Shown: in pieces, positions 47,402-56,049 of the stretch
Position numbering within the stretch: position 1 is the stretch's first letter
How the letters are laid out: each line of letters starts with the position of its first letter
The notes under the pieces: model-generated
The model's database searches: none
Seen by the model: only the letters and a program-made list of their open reading frames with translations
Told to the model about the DNA's origin: nothing
Source: Gammaproteobacteria bacterium
Lineage (GTDB): Bacteria > Pseudomonadota > Gammaproteobacteria > Pseudomonadales > Halieaceae
Assembly (NCBI GenBank): GCA_030427485.1
Contig: JAUICG010000009.1
Coordinates: forward strand, 95,220 to 159,219
Direction of reading: 5' to 3'
DNA length: 64,000 nt
Translations under genes and position numbers: made by a program

Positions 47402-48738
47402 TGTTATCCGTATTGCGCCATCAACCCGGCTTCGCTCACGGTGTTCACCCTCCCGAGGCCAAGGAAGACACCCGGGACCTGCGGATAAAGCAGTTCCCGT
47501 TCGCACCGGTAATGATCGTGCCGCTGCTGCAACATACCGGCAGGCCGGCACTGCCGGTGGTACGCGAGGCACAGGAGGTAATGCGCGGTCAGTTATTGGC
47601 CGAGCCCGACGGCGATATGTCCGTGGCGATGCATGCGCCAGCCACCGGCGTGATTCAACGTATTGCCCTGGCGCCCGGCGTCAGCGGCAGGATGGCCCCC
47701 GCCATTTTCCTGCAGCCTTTCCCGGGTTCCAGCCAGGAGGTGGCGGAGGGCATCCCCTGCGAATTGCACAGCGCGACGCCTGAAGAGATTCTGCAGGCGA
47801 TACAGAACGCGGGCATCGTGGGTCTCGGCGGCGCTGCATTTCCCACCCACGTGAAGCTCAGGGTACCCGCGGACCGGACGATCGATACCCTGATCGTGAA
47901 CGGGGTGGAGTGCGAGCCCTACCTGACCACGGATCATCGCGTGATGGTCGAGCAGCAGGGCGATATCTTTACCGGTATCCGCTACCTGTTGAAGGCAACC
48001 GGCGCAGGTCGCGCGATGATCGCTGTGGAGGGCAACAAGCGCGAGGTGGCCAACTCCCTCGCGGCCGCGCTGCCGGCCGATCTGCCGGCAAGCGTGCACG
48101 TGGTGCCGGTGAAATACCCGCAGGGCGCCGAGAAAATGCTGATCCGGGCGCTGCTCGACCGTGAGGTGCCCTCCGGCGGACTACCCAGCGACGTCGACGT
48201 GGTAACAGTAAACGTCGCCACCTGCGCGGAGATCGGCCGCTTGCTCCCGCACGGCCGCGGCATACAGGAACGCGTGATCACCATCGGCGGACCGGGTATT
48301 CGCAAGAAAGGCAACTATCGTATTCCGATCGGTACGCCGCTGCGATTTGCGTTGGAGTATGCCAGCATGGACGAGCGCGTGAGCCGGGTATTCCTCGGCG
48401 GTCCGATGATGGGGCAGGCGCTGTCCAGCCTGGATATCCCGATCACCAAGGGTACCTCCGGTTTTATCGCGTTCACGGAAACCCGGACAGCGGCGCGCCA
48501 CGAATTTCCCTGTATCCACTGCGCGTACTGTGTCGACGCCTGCCCGCTGTTTCTCAATCCCAGCCAATTGGGGCAGCTTGCGAAGGCGGGGCAGTATGAG
48601 CGCATGGCGGACGAATACCATTTGTTGGACTGTTTCGAGTGCGGCTCGTGCTCCTACGTCTGCCCGGCACATATCCCGCTGGTGCAGCGCTTCAGGGCCG
48701 CCAAGGCGCAGATCAGGAAGCGGCGGGCGGCGTCATGA
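47401..48738 (+). CDS. rnfC: Rnf complex subunit C
   Basis: About 445 residues. A biotinyl/SLBB-like architecture: PGFAHGVHPPEAKEDT start, barrel-sandwich region with MHAPATGVIQRI, the NADH/FMN-site-like GIVGLGGAAFPTHVKL and NGVECEPYLTTDHRVM, and two C-terminal 4Fe-4S motifs (CIHCAYCVDACP and CFECGSCSYVCP). Known: RnfC docks NAD+/NADH and passes electrons with RnfB at the membrane face. The TGATG overlap with the oxidoreductase gene gives coupled translation. Confidence 0.92.
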   Translation: MLSVLRHQPGFAHGVHPPEAKEDTRDLRIKQFPFAPVMIVPLLQHTGRPALPVVREAQEVMRGQLLAEPDGDMSVAMHAPATGVIQRIALAPGVSGRMAPAIFLQPFPGSSQEVAEGIPCELHSATPEEILQAIQNAGIVGLGGAAFPTHVKLRVPADRTIDTLIVNGVECEPYLTTDHRVMVEQQGDIFTGIRYLLKATGAGRAMIAVEGNKREVANSLAAALPADLPASVHVVPVKYPQGAEKMLIRALLDREVPSGGLPSDVDVVTVNVATCAEIGRLLPHGRGIQERVITIGGPGIRKKGNYRIPIGTPLRFALEYASMDERVSRVFLGGPMMGQALSSLDIPITKGTSGFIAFTETRTAARHEFPCIHCAYCVDACPLFLNPSQLGQLAKAGQYERMADEYHLLDCFECGSCSYVCPAHIPLVQRFRAAKAQIRKRRAAS

Positions 48739-49748
48739 ATCGGCGCGGGCCCACCCTTGAAATTCACACCTCACCCCATATCAGCAGCGGTGCCAGCGTC
48801 GACGTGATCATGCGCAATGTGGTGTACGCCCTGCTGCCCGTTGCGGCGTTCGCCGTATACAGCTTCGGGCTGGCGGCCGCGCTCACCCTGGGTGTCGCGC
48901 TACTGTCCTGCCTGGCTACCGAGCACCTGCTGTGTCGCCTTGCCGCCGCACCCTCCACCGTCAGCGACTGGTCCGTCGCGATCACCGGCCTGTTGTACGG
49001 GTTGACCCTGCCGCCGGCGTTGCCGTTGTGGATGGTCGCCTGCGGCGGGTTTATCGGGGTGGCGATGGGCAAATGCCTGTTTGGCGGCCTCGGTTACAAT
49101 GCCTTCAATCCGGCACTGGTGGGACGCGCTTTCCTGCAGGCGGCCTTCCCGGTGGCGCTCACCAACTGGACACAGCCATTGGCGCCCGATCGCTTTGTCG
49201 CCGTGCCGGCCAGTACGTTTACCCCGCCGTTTGCCACGCCGGTCTACGATGGCGCCAGCGGCGCGACGCCGCTGGCCCTGTTCAAGTTCGAGGGCCAGCT
49301 CACCGAGACCGGCGACCTGCTGCTCGGGCTCACCGGTGGCTCCAGCGGGGAGACCTGCGCGCTGTTGATCCTCGTCGGAGGTATCTACCTGGCGGCGCGC
49401 AACATGCTCAACTGGCGCATCCCCGCCGCCATCCTGGGCTCGGTGGCGTTGTTCGGCTGGGTCGCCCACGCGCTGTCGCCACAGCATTATCCCCCCGCGG
49501 AATTCATGCTGTTCTCGGGCGGACTGATGCTCGGCGCAGTGTTCATGGCCACCGATATGGTGGCGTCGCCGATCACCCATGCGGGTTGCGTGATCTACGG
49601 TGCGCTGATCGGCGCGCTGGTGACAGTGATTCGTTTCTGGGGCGGTATGCCGGAAGGGGTGATGTACGCCATCCTGCTGGCCAATGCCGTGTCCCCGCAT
49701 ATTGACGGCGTATTGCAGCCACGGGTGTTCGGGACGGGGAGGGCCTGA
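48735..49748 (+). CDS. rnfD: Rnf complex subunit D
   Basis: 337 residues, about ten membrane helices. HTSPHISSGASVDVIMRNVVYALLP is the opening typical of RnfD/NqrB; YNAFNPALVGRAF is conserved, and ASGATPLALFKF holds the Thr to which FMN is covalently attached in the family. Known: ion-translocating integral subunit. Start overlaps rnfC as ATGA. Covalent flavin needs ApbE, whose gene is not in the window. Confidence 0.92.
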   Translation: MNRRGPTLEIHTSPHISSGASVDVIMRNVVYALLPVAAFAVYSFGLAAALTLGVALLSCLATEHLLCRLAAAPSTVSDWSVAITGLLYGLTLPPALPLWMVACGGFIGVAMGKCLFGGLGYNAFNPALVGRAFLQAAFPVALTNWTQPLAPDRFVAVPASTFTPPFATPVYDGASGATPLALFKFEGQLTETGDLLLGLTGGSSGETCALLILVGGIYLAARNMLNWRIPAAILGSVALFGWVAHALSPQHYPPAEFMLFSGGLMLGAVFMATDMVASPITHAGCVIYGALIGALVTVIRFWGGMPEGVMYAILLANAVSPHIDGVLQPRVFGTGRA

Positions 49749-49751
49749 TCG

Positions 49752-50456
49752 ATGCGAACGACAATCCGGGTCGACGTTAGCCCCAGCAGTGCCAGCTGGC
49801 CGATGTATCGCGCGCTGGTGGGGGTGGGCGTGCTCTGCGGCCTGTTGATTGTCTCGGTATACCTGCTCACGCAGCCGGTGATTGCGCGCAACGAGGCGCA
49901 TGCCCTGCAACAGGCCGTGCTGGAGGTGCTGCCCGGGGCGGTTGTGAGCGCATCGTTCGCACTGACCGCCGAGGGTGGTTTTCGCCGGGCCGGCGACGGC
50001 GATGACCCGCAACGCCTGGTGCACGCCGCTTACACGTCACGGGGACAGCTGGTGGGTGTTGCCATAGAGGGCCGGGCGATGGGATACCAGGATGTTATTC
50101 GCATCCTGTACGGCTATGCGCCGCAGCGGCAGCGCGTTGTCGGCATGCGGGTACTGGCCAGCAGGGAGACCCCGGGACTGGGCGACAGGATCGAAAAAGA
50201 TCCGGACTTCCTCGCCAACTTCACTGCGCTGGACGTCACTGTCACGGCAGACGGTCTCTCCATTGAACACCCGGTACAAGCCGTGAAACAGGGTGCCAAA
50301 TCCGCTCCCTGGGAAATCGATGGCATCTCCGGGGCGACGATCTCTTCCGCCGCGGTGGCCGGTATCCTGCGCGCCAGTACCGCACAATGGATCCCGCTGG
50401 TCTATCGGGGTCGCGCGGTGTTTGTCCGCTCGGGAGCTGTCAATGAAGGGGGCTGA
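49752..50456 (+). CDS. rnfG: Rnf complex subunit G (FMN-binding)
   Basis: 234 residues. One N-terminal membrane helix (about residues 18-40), then a periplasmic FMN-binding domain; the flavinylation motif reads DGISGATISS near residue 195. ETPGLGDRIEKD is a conserved lead-in. Known: RnfG carries a covalent FMN on Thr in the SGAT motif and relays electrons with RnfD. It begins three bases after rnfD and overlaps rnfE by 14 bases. Confidence 0.92.
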   Translation: MRTTIRVDVSPSSASWPMYRALVGVGVLCGLLIVSVYLLTQPVIARNEAHALQQAVLEVLPGAVVSASFALTAEGGFRRAGDGDDPQRLVHAAYTSRGQLVGVAIEGRAMGYQDVIRILYGYAPQRQRVVGMRVLASRETPGLGDRIEKDPDFLANFTALDVTVTADGLSIEHPVQAVKQGAKSAPWEIDGISGATISSAAVAGILRASTAQWIPLVYRGRAVFVRSGAVNEGG

Positions 50457-51096
50457 GAAGGCGGTGCCTGCAATTTCCACAGACGACTTCATCAAGGGAC
50501 TGTGGCGCGAGAATCCTGTTTTCGTGCAGGTGTTGGGTATGTGCCCGGTGCTGGCGGTGTCGAACAGTGCCATCAATGCCCTGGCGATGGGCCTGGCGAC
50601 AAGCTTCGTGCTGGTGCTGTCCAATACCCTGGTGTCACTGCTGCGTCACGGTGTTCCCCGCCAGGTGCGGATTGCCACGTTTATCCTGATTATCGCCAGT
50701 TTCGTGACCGTGGTGGACTACCTGATCCAGGCAGTGAGTCTCGAGCTCCACCGCGCGCTGGGCGCTTTCATCTCGCTGATTGTGGTGAACTGCCTGATCC
50801 TGGGCAGGGCGGAGGCGTTTGCGTCAAAGCAGTCCGTCTCGCGCTCCTTCCTCGATGGTCTGGGAATGGGGCTTGGGTTTACCCTCGCGCTGTTGTGCCT
50901 GGGCGCAGTGCGCGAGATTCTCGGCAGCGGTGCGCTGTTCGGTGTTGCGCTGTTCCCCGCGGGCTTTCAGCCGTGGACCGTGATGATCCTGCCCAGCGGC
51001 GGATTCTTCACTCTCGGGCTGTGGCTGTTGTTCTTCAACTACCTGCGCGTACGGAAACCGGCAGTGCGCGAAGCAGTGCCGGGAGGAACCCCATGA
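50443..51096 (+). CDS. rnfE: Rnf complex subunit E
   Basis: 217 residues with six membrane helices. NPVFVQVLGMCPVLAVSNSAINALAMG and SLIVVNCLILGRAEAFASK are RnfE/NqrD signatures; the two Cys in these half-channels are ligands of the intramembrane iron centre shared with RnfA. Start at 50443 sits in the rnfG end with GGGAG upstream. Overlaps rnfA as ATGA. Confidence 0.93.
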   Translation: MKGAEKAVPAISTDDFIKGLWRENPVFVQVLGMCPVLAVSNSAINALAMGLATSFVLVLSNTLVSLLRHGVPRQVRIATFILIIASFVTVVDYLIQAVSLELHRALGAFISLIVVNCLILGRAEAFASKQSVSRSFLDGLGMGLGFTLALLCLGAVREILGSGALFGVALFPAGFQPWTVMILPSGGFFTLGLWLLFFNYLRVRKPAVREAVPGGTP

Positions 51097-51674
51097 GCGG
51101 TGAATCGCTGTGGAGCATTTTCCTCAACGCCAGCCTGGTGAATAATTTTGTGCTGGCCTACTTTCTGGGAATCTGTCCCTTTCTCGGTGTGTCCGGGAAA
51201 CTCGCCACGGCGACGCGCATGGGCGCGGCGGTCTGTTTTGTAATGCTGGTGAGTTCGCTTTGCGCCTATGGTATTCACCGGCTGCTGGTCGCCATCGAAG
51301 CGCCTTACCTGCAGCTGATTGCCTATATCGTGGTGATCGCCTCCACCGTTCAGCTGGTGGAGATGTTCATCAGGAAAATGAGCCCGGCCCTGTTCCGTGC
51401 CCTCGGTATTTTCCTGCCGTTGATCACCACCAACTGCGCCATTCTCGGCCTGGCCCTGTTCCAGACCAACAAGGGCTATACGCTGGTGCAGTCGCTGGTC
51501 TATGCACTGGGCGCCGGCGCCGGCTTTACCCTCGCGCTGGTGTTGATGGCGGGTATCCGCGAGAAACTCGAGCTGGCGGCGGTGCCGGATGCGGTGCAGG
51601 GCACGGCGCTCACGTTGATGATTGCGGGCATCCTTTCCCTTGCGTTCATGGGTTTTGCGGGGCTGGGAGCATGA
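51093..51674 (+). CDS. rnfA: Rnf complex subunit A
   Basis: 193 residues with six membrane helices. NNFVLAYFLGICPFLGVSGKL and LPLITTNCAILGLALF are the RnfA/NqrE signatures containing the paired Cys. GGGAGG stands nine bases before the ATG. Unlike the E. coli ABCDGE order, rnfA ends the subunit set here (order B, oxidoreductase, C, D, G, E, A). Confidence 0.94.
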   Translation: MSGESLWSIFLNASLVNNFVLAYFLGICPFLGVSGKLATATRMGAAVCFVMLVSSLCAYGIHRLLVAIEAPYLQLIAYIVVIASTVQLVEMFIRKMSPALFRALGIFLPLITTNCAILGLALFQTNKGYTLVQSLVYALGAGAGFTLALVLMAGIREKLELAAVPDAVQGTALTLMIAGILSLAFMGFAGLGA

Positions 51675-51678
51675 GAGC

Positions 51679-51858
51679 ATGTTAGGCGCTTTCGCCACGG
51701 CCATCCTCGGCATGATTCTGATCAGCTGTGCCTGGCTTGCCGTACAGAGATTTTGCCAGCGCCGGTTTCCGGCGGCAGGCGACGGCGACGACGCCCTGTC
51801 CGGGCGGGTTGGCTGCAAGGGTTGCGATTGTGCCCCGCAGCGCTGCGATCGCGAATGA
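51679..51858 (+). CDS. Tiny NqrM-like Cys-rich membrane protein
   Basis: 59 residues starting four bases after the rnfA stop. One membrane helix (about residues 3-23) is followed by a polar stretch and a Cys-rich tail with GCKGCDCAPQRC near the C-terminus. NqrM, the maturation factor of Na+-NQR thought to insert iron into the NqrD/NqrE site, is likewise a short single-helix protein ending in a CDC..PC-type motif. RnfA and RnfE are the homologues of NqrE and NqrD, so an equivalent role is plausible (inference). It lacks the CGG motif of NqrM as I remember it; FeoB-associated small Cys-rich proteins are an alternative. Confidence 0.6.
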   Translation: MLGAFATAILGMILISCAWLAVQRFCQRRFPAAGDGDDALSGRVGCKGCDCAPQRCDRE

Positions 51859-51897
51859 AATCGCGTTGTCCCGAGTTAACGATGGAGGTTATTCACT

Positions 51898-52758
51898 ATG
51901 CGACTTGAAGATTTTGACACCGGCATAAGCTATCAGGCCCGGGTGCTGTCGACGCAGCGGATAACAGCGGCCGAGTCACGTGATGAAGTGCGCGAAATCG
52001 TACTGGAGGTGGAGCGTGAGGAGTTCGACTACCAGCCCGGCCAGAGCATAGGGGTGATTGTATCGGGTGATCACCCCCAGGGGCATAAGCACCACTTTCG
52101 GCTGTACAGCGTGGCCGATACCCCGCAGTCTTCCGGCAGCGGTAAACCCCGGGTCACGCTTTGTGTGAAACGCTGCAACTATATCGATGAATACAGCGGT
52201 GAACGCTACGAGGGCATTTCCTCGAACTACCTGTGTGACCGCAGCGTCGGAGACATTGTCACAATCAACGGACCCTTCGGCATTCCATTCGCAGTGCCCG
52301 AGGACCGGGAGACGGATCTGTTGCTGATTGGCATGGGTACCGGCATCGCGCCGTTTCGCGCGCTGGTACGGCATCTCTACGAGGACGTGAAAGACTACAA
52401 GGGCAAGGTGCGCCTGTTCTACGGCGCCCAGAGTGGACTGGAAATGCTGTATATGAATGAGGAGAAAGACGACTTCAGCCAGTATTACGACCGCGAAACC
52501 TTCGAGGCCTTCAAGGCGCTCAGCCCCAGGCCGAACTGGGCCGATCCCATCGCGATGGACTACGCGCTGGAGGAGCGTTCGGAGGAAATCCTGTCCATGC
52601 TGGACAGTCCTCATGCGCGGGTTTACGTGGCGGGTCGGGCAGATATTCTCGAGACGCTGGACCGTGTTTTCGTGCACATGATCGGCTCAGCCGAGCAGTG
52701 GGCGCGGCGCAAGGCGGAGCTCAAGGCGGGCCAGCGCTGGGTGGAACTGGTGTACTAG
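51898..52758 (+). CDS. Plant-type ferredoxin-NADP+ reductase
   Basis: 286 residues. FAD domain with HFRLYSVADTP (the RxYS flavin motif), then NADP domain with LIGMGTGIAPFRALVRHL, FYGAQSGLEMLYMNE and VYVAGRADILETLD. It ends in WVELVY; a C-terminal Tyr that stacks on the flavin is a mark of plant-type FNRs. Known: moves electrons between ferredoxin or flavodoxin and NADP(H). GGAGG lies nine bases before ATG 51898. Thirty-nine bases after the NqrM-like gene, so it likely ends the rnf operon; its stop overlaps that of the convergent lipase gene. Confidence 0.9.
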   Translation: MRLEDFDTGISYQARVLSTQRITAAESRDEVREIVLEVEREEFDYQPGQSIGVIVSGDHPQGHKHHFRLYSVADTPQSSGSGKPRVTLCVKRCNYIDEYSGERYEGISSNYLCDRSVGDIVTINGPFGIPFAVPEDRETDLLLIGMGTGIAPFRALVRHLYEDVKDYKGKVRLFYGAQSGLEMLYMNEEKDDFSQYYDRETFEAFKALSPRPNWADPIAMDYALEERSEEILSMLDSPHARVYVAGRADILETLDRVFVHMIGSAEQWARRKAELKAGQRWVELVY

Positions 52759-53636
52759 ATGATCACCGGGGGCAACAGGCAGGTGGTGAATGGCACCGAA
52801 ATGGGTTTGCTCGCCAGTGCATCCAGTGTCATGTGAATGGGCACCGGATCGGCGATCATGCCCAGGTGGCCGACGATACGGAACGGACACATCTGGCCGA
52901 GCTCGATATTGGTCGCCCCGGGTCCGAGTTTCGCATTGTCGTACCTGACGACCGGGATGCCGAACGGCCCTTCATCCCAGTACCAGACCAGTTCGTCATT
53001 GTTGGTGTAAAAGGCGTAGTACTCCACGTCGCCGGGCGTCATGTCGCCGGCGTTGAGGTCAGTGAGGAAGTCCGACCCGATCTGCATCTGCACGCAGGGC
53101 GCCACTTCCTCACAGCTGACGCCGAATGCGCCCAGTACCGGCCCGACAAAAAAATCCAGCAGGGGGATGGAGTCGACGCCTGTATTCGGGCCGGACAGGG
53201 AAATCAGTTTGCGCACGTAGGGCTCGCCGCCGAAGGTCTTGATGTAGGAGCGCGCTGCGAGCACACCCTGTGAGTGACCCACGAGGTCGACCTGCGTGGC
53301 GCCCGACCATTCGAGTACATCGTCGACAAAGAGCTTCAATGCACCCGCCGATACCAGCACATTCATCGTGCCGGGTAGTTCCCCGAGCGCCTCGTCGCCT
53401 TTGAGTTCGAGCACACAGTGGGTATAGCCTTTTGCCTGTATCGCGTTGCCCAGGAATAACTCGTTGGCGACAGTCGGGCTGAAGGTGCCGCCGACGATGA
53501 TAACCGGGTTGCTGCCGTTCGTGCCGGCGACGCAGGCATCGGCGATGGTGGGATTCTCTTTGCAGCCGACGAGTGCGGTGATCGACAGCAACAGGCTGAC
53601 TAATGCTTTGCCGGGAGATAACGTCATAGCGGGCAT
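52755..53636 (-). CDS. Lipase-like alpha/beta hydrolase, probable lipoprotein
   Basis: 293 residues. N-terminal LLLSITALVGC is a signal peptide with lipobox-like LVGC. VIIVGGTFSPTVANE begins an alpha/beta hydrolase; the nucleophile motif is LVGHSQGVLAARSYI, followed by LISLSGPNTGVDS, as in secreted bacterial lipases/esterases. Cys residues in SCEEVAPC and TTCLLP could form disulfides, supporting a periplasmic or surface location. Possible start also at residue 4. Ends overlapping the FNR stop by four bases. Substrate unknown. Confidence 0.82.
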   Translation of the reverse strand: MPAMTLSPGKALVSLLLSITALVGCKENPTIADACVAGTNGSNPVIIVGGTFSPTVANELFLGNAIQAKGYTHCVLELKGDEALGELPGTMNVLVSAGALKLFVDDVLEWSGATQVDLVGHSQGVLAARSYIKTFGGEPYVRKLISLSGPNTGVDSIPLLDFFVGPVLGAFGVSCEEVAPCVQMQIGSDFLTDLNAGDMTPGDVEYYAFYTNNDELVWYWDEGPFGIPVVRYDNAKLGPGATNIELGQMCPFRIVGHLGMIADPVPIHMTLDALASKPISVPFTTCLLPPVII

Positions 53637-53809
53637 CCTCTTATCATTAGTGATGACAGTGTATGCGTCGTCAACTTCTTCGTCCAGCAGAAAAGTAGCG
53701 CGCGGGCAGTGCCCTTCGCCGCGTGCTGCAAGTACCCGGGAATGCGTCCATGCAGGAACCCGGCGTCTGCACGCGAGTTCCGGCTTCGTCTGTTGTTCTC
53801 TGCGGCTAT

Positions 53810-54805
53810 TCAGATTTCGCGGTTACATTCGAACCAGCCGATGCTTGCGCTGCCGTCATCAAATGCGCAGCGCACCAGCGAACGCCGATACTCGCTGCGG
53901 TGGGGGTTGGCAAAGGTATGGGTGATATCGATCTCCGTTCCCGATATGGCTTCAATGCTGCCTTGCACCCTGCGTCCGCTTTCACACAATAGATTGAAAC
54001 TTCCACGCACCGCACATGTCGGGTCAGCGGCGTTGAAGGTGAGCGCAAGTTCAGTCTCGGTGAGCGCTTCCATCGCTTTGCCGTGGCCCTGATAGTAGCC
54101 CATGCTGATCACCGGCCAGTCGGGGATTTGTACCTGTGTTGCCAGCATGCTGAAGCGCTCGTTGTTGAGCACGAGGAACTGCCACTGCATATCCCAGGGG
54201 CGCGGGCCCCAGGAGTGATCGCGCTCACCCCGTGCAGTCAGGGTCCTTGTCTCCCCACCTATGGTCACCTCGCCCTGCAACTGAGTCGGTTGTTCGTAGC
54301 GATCCGTGCTGAAGTGTGCCGCGCTGTGGCTGTCGACGGTACCGGCTCCGCGCGAGTAGGGCGGGCCGATCGCGGTGACCGCGAGGTCCAGTTGAACCGG
54401 CACGATCATGCCCTGCCGTGGTCCGCACAGTACACGGGCGAATCCGCTGACAACCAGACGGCCGCTGCGCAGGCGTTCCTGCGACTGGTAGTTGAACGCC
54501 AGGCCCCACCCGTCGTAGGAAAATGCGGGTTCCGCATCGCCGCTGCCGAGTGCCAGGGCCGTGAACGGCAGGCGGTATTCCTCGATGACCAGCCATTCGG
54601 CGCCGTTGTAGAGGTACAGCCAGAACAGCACACGCTGCTGTACCGGATGCCAGCCTACCCGGCAGTGCCCGGCATTTTCGCCGGAGGCGTCGTACCAGTC
54701 AAAAAAGTAGGACTCGTTCCAGTCGGGGTGAGCGTCGCTGAACGGGTGGTGAAATTCATCGTCCGGCTGGATGCCGAACTGCGTGACGTCAAAATCCGTG
54801 CTCAT
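53810..54805 (-). CDS. DUF7064/7065-like lipocalin-fold protein
   Basis: 331 residues, no signal peptide or membrane segment. FHHPFSDAHPDWNESYFFDWYD near the start and GERDHSWGPRPWDMQWQFL in the second half are recognisable from a family of proteins of unknown function (DUF7064/DUF7065-type, distantly like carotenoid-hydratase lipocalins). The conserved RDHSWG block suggests a binding or catalytic site. The neighbours, an SDR and a Rieske oxygenase, suggest a role in hydrophobic ring compound (for example steroid or terpenoid) metabolism, but this is inference. Confidence 0.65.
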   Translation of the reverse strand: MSTDFDVTQFGIQPDDEFHHPFSDAHPDWNESYFFDWYDASGENAGHCRVGWHPVQQRVLFWLYLYNGAEWLVIEEYRLPFTALALGSGDAEPAFSYDGWGLAFNYQSQERLRSGRLVVSGFARVLCGPRQGMIVPVQLDLAVTAIGPPYSRGAGTVDSHSAAHFSTDRYEQPTQLQGEVTIGGETRTLTARGERDHSWGPRPWDMQWQFLVLNNERFSMLATQVQIPDWPVISMGYYQGHGKAMEALTETELALTFNAADPTCAVRGSFNLLCESGRRVQGSIEAISGTEIDITHTFANPHRSEYRRSLVRCAFDDGSASIGWFECNREI

Positions 54806-55051
54806 CTGTTTTCCTTATTTGGACAATGGCGGCTTGCCGTGCGCACCGTATGGTCTGGCATGGGATGATAGCCAGACACCGGCTGCGAATAAAGCCGCCA
54901 GCGATGCACTGAGCGCCGCGCCCGCATCGCGGGCGAGGGCCTGTCGCCTGGATTTAAATAATACAGGCCGTCCTGATTGTTTTTTATACCCATTCGGTTA
55001 CTATCGATGCTCCGGGCCAGAAGGCGTACATCATACAAACGAGAGGGAATC

Positions 55052-55813
55052 ATGGATCTCAATCTGAAAGGCAAGAACGCGGTCATCGTTGGCGGCGCCA
55101 GGGGCATTGGCAGGGCCTGCGCGGAACTGCTGGCGGCGGAAGGCGCGAACGTCGCGCTCTGCGCACGGAACCAGGAGAATATCGACGAGGCGGTTGCGTC
55201 CCTGGCGGCGAAAGGCGTCAAGGCCACCGGGGCGGTGGTGGACGTCACTGACGATGCGGCCTATCGCGCGTGGATAGCCGCTGCCGCGGCGGAACTCGGT
55301 GGCATTGATATCTTTATCGGCATGGCCAGTGCCGGCGGCGGCGTCGTGGGCGAAGAGGGCTGGCGCAATAATTTCGAGACCGATATTCTGGGTACCACGC
55401 GCGGCGTCGAGGAAGCGCTGCCGTTCCTGGAAAAATCCGATGCCGGCGCAATCATCCTGATGAGTTCGACAGCGGCCGTGGAAAATTTCCTGATGCCGCA
55501 GCCCTACAATGCGCTGAAAGCCGCACTGATTACCTATGGCGCTCAGCTGAGCCAGTCAGTAGCCGCCACTGGCATCCGCGTGAATACCGTCTCGCCGGGC
55601 CCCACCTTTGTCGACGGCGGGAGTTGGGACATGATCAAGAACCACATGACCGACGTCTACGACAGCACGCTCCAGTCCTGTCCCACGGGGCGACTCGGCA
55701 CGCCCGAGGAGGTCGCCAATGCGGTCGTTTTTCTCGCCAGTCCAGCCGCGGCGTATATCACCGGTGTCAACCTCGTGGTCGACGGCGGGTTCACCAAGCG
55801 CGTGCAGTTCTGA
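55052..55813 (+). CDS. Short-chain dehydrogenase/reductase
   Basis: 253 residues. Cofactor motif VGGARGIGRACAE at residues 12-24, catalytic Ser in LMSSTAAVEN and the Tyr152-x3-Lys156 pair (YNALK); C-terminal ITGVNLVVDGGFTK. Known: classical SDRs oxidise or reduce alcohols/ketones with NAD(P). The Arg in position two of the TGxxxGIG-like motif suggests NADP but is not decisive. GAGAGGG precedes ATG 55052. Stands between the DUF7064-like gene (divergent) and the Rieske oxygenase. Confidence 0.9.
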   Translation: MDLNLKGKNAVIVGGARGIGRACAELLAAEGANVALCARNQENIDEAVASLAAKGVKATGAVVDVTDDAAYRAWIAAAAAELGGIDIFIGMASAGGGVVGEEGWRNNFETDILGTTRGVEEALPFLEKSDAGAIILMSSTAAVENFLMPQPYNALKAALITYGAQLSQSVAATGIRVNTVSPGPTFVDGGSWDMIKNHMTDVYDSTLQSCPTGRLGTPEEVANAVVFLASPAAAYITGVNLVVDGGFTKRVQF

Positions 55814-55949
55814 CGCTCTATTCGCCGCAACGGCAATTTCGACTGTTGGTTGACGCAGGGACGCGGCGCCGCTGCAAATGCTTCGCGTTCATGCGCCGCC
55901 GCGTTTATTGTACAACACTGGTGATTATGATGTAATCTGTGCGCCGGTA

Positions 55950-56033
55950 GTTGTTCCGCTGCAGGAGCGGCACAACGGAACCGGCCAGGCAGGTGTACCC
56001 GGTGTAAACGGGGCCCTTCCGGTGCAACCGGGG
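55950..56033 (+). repeat. Hairpin and tandem near-repeats in the leader of the Rieske oxygenase gene
   Basis: Seen: GTTGTTCCGCT-GCAGG-AGCGGCACAAC (55950-55976), an 11-bp inverted repeat with one mismatch, then CCGGTGTAAACGGGG (55999-56013) and CCGGTGCAACCGGGG (56019-56033), two 15-base copies with two differences, 20 bases apart start to start (two DNA helical turns). They end directly before the AGGTGGGG ribosome site. A TATGAT hexamer at 55926-55931 may be the -10 element, which would place all of them in the 5' leader or near the start point. Confidence 0.5.
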
Positions 56034-56049
56034 AGGTGGGGATAATCAT

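Noticed and set aside
48639..48734. Longer rnfD start inside rnfC
   Set aside because: The extension is a shadow of the rnfC cluster domain; ATG 48735 overlaps the rnfC stop as ATGA and starts the family-typical N-terminus.
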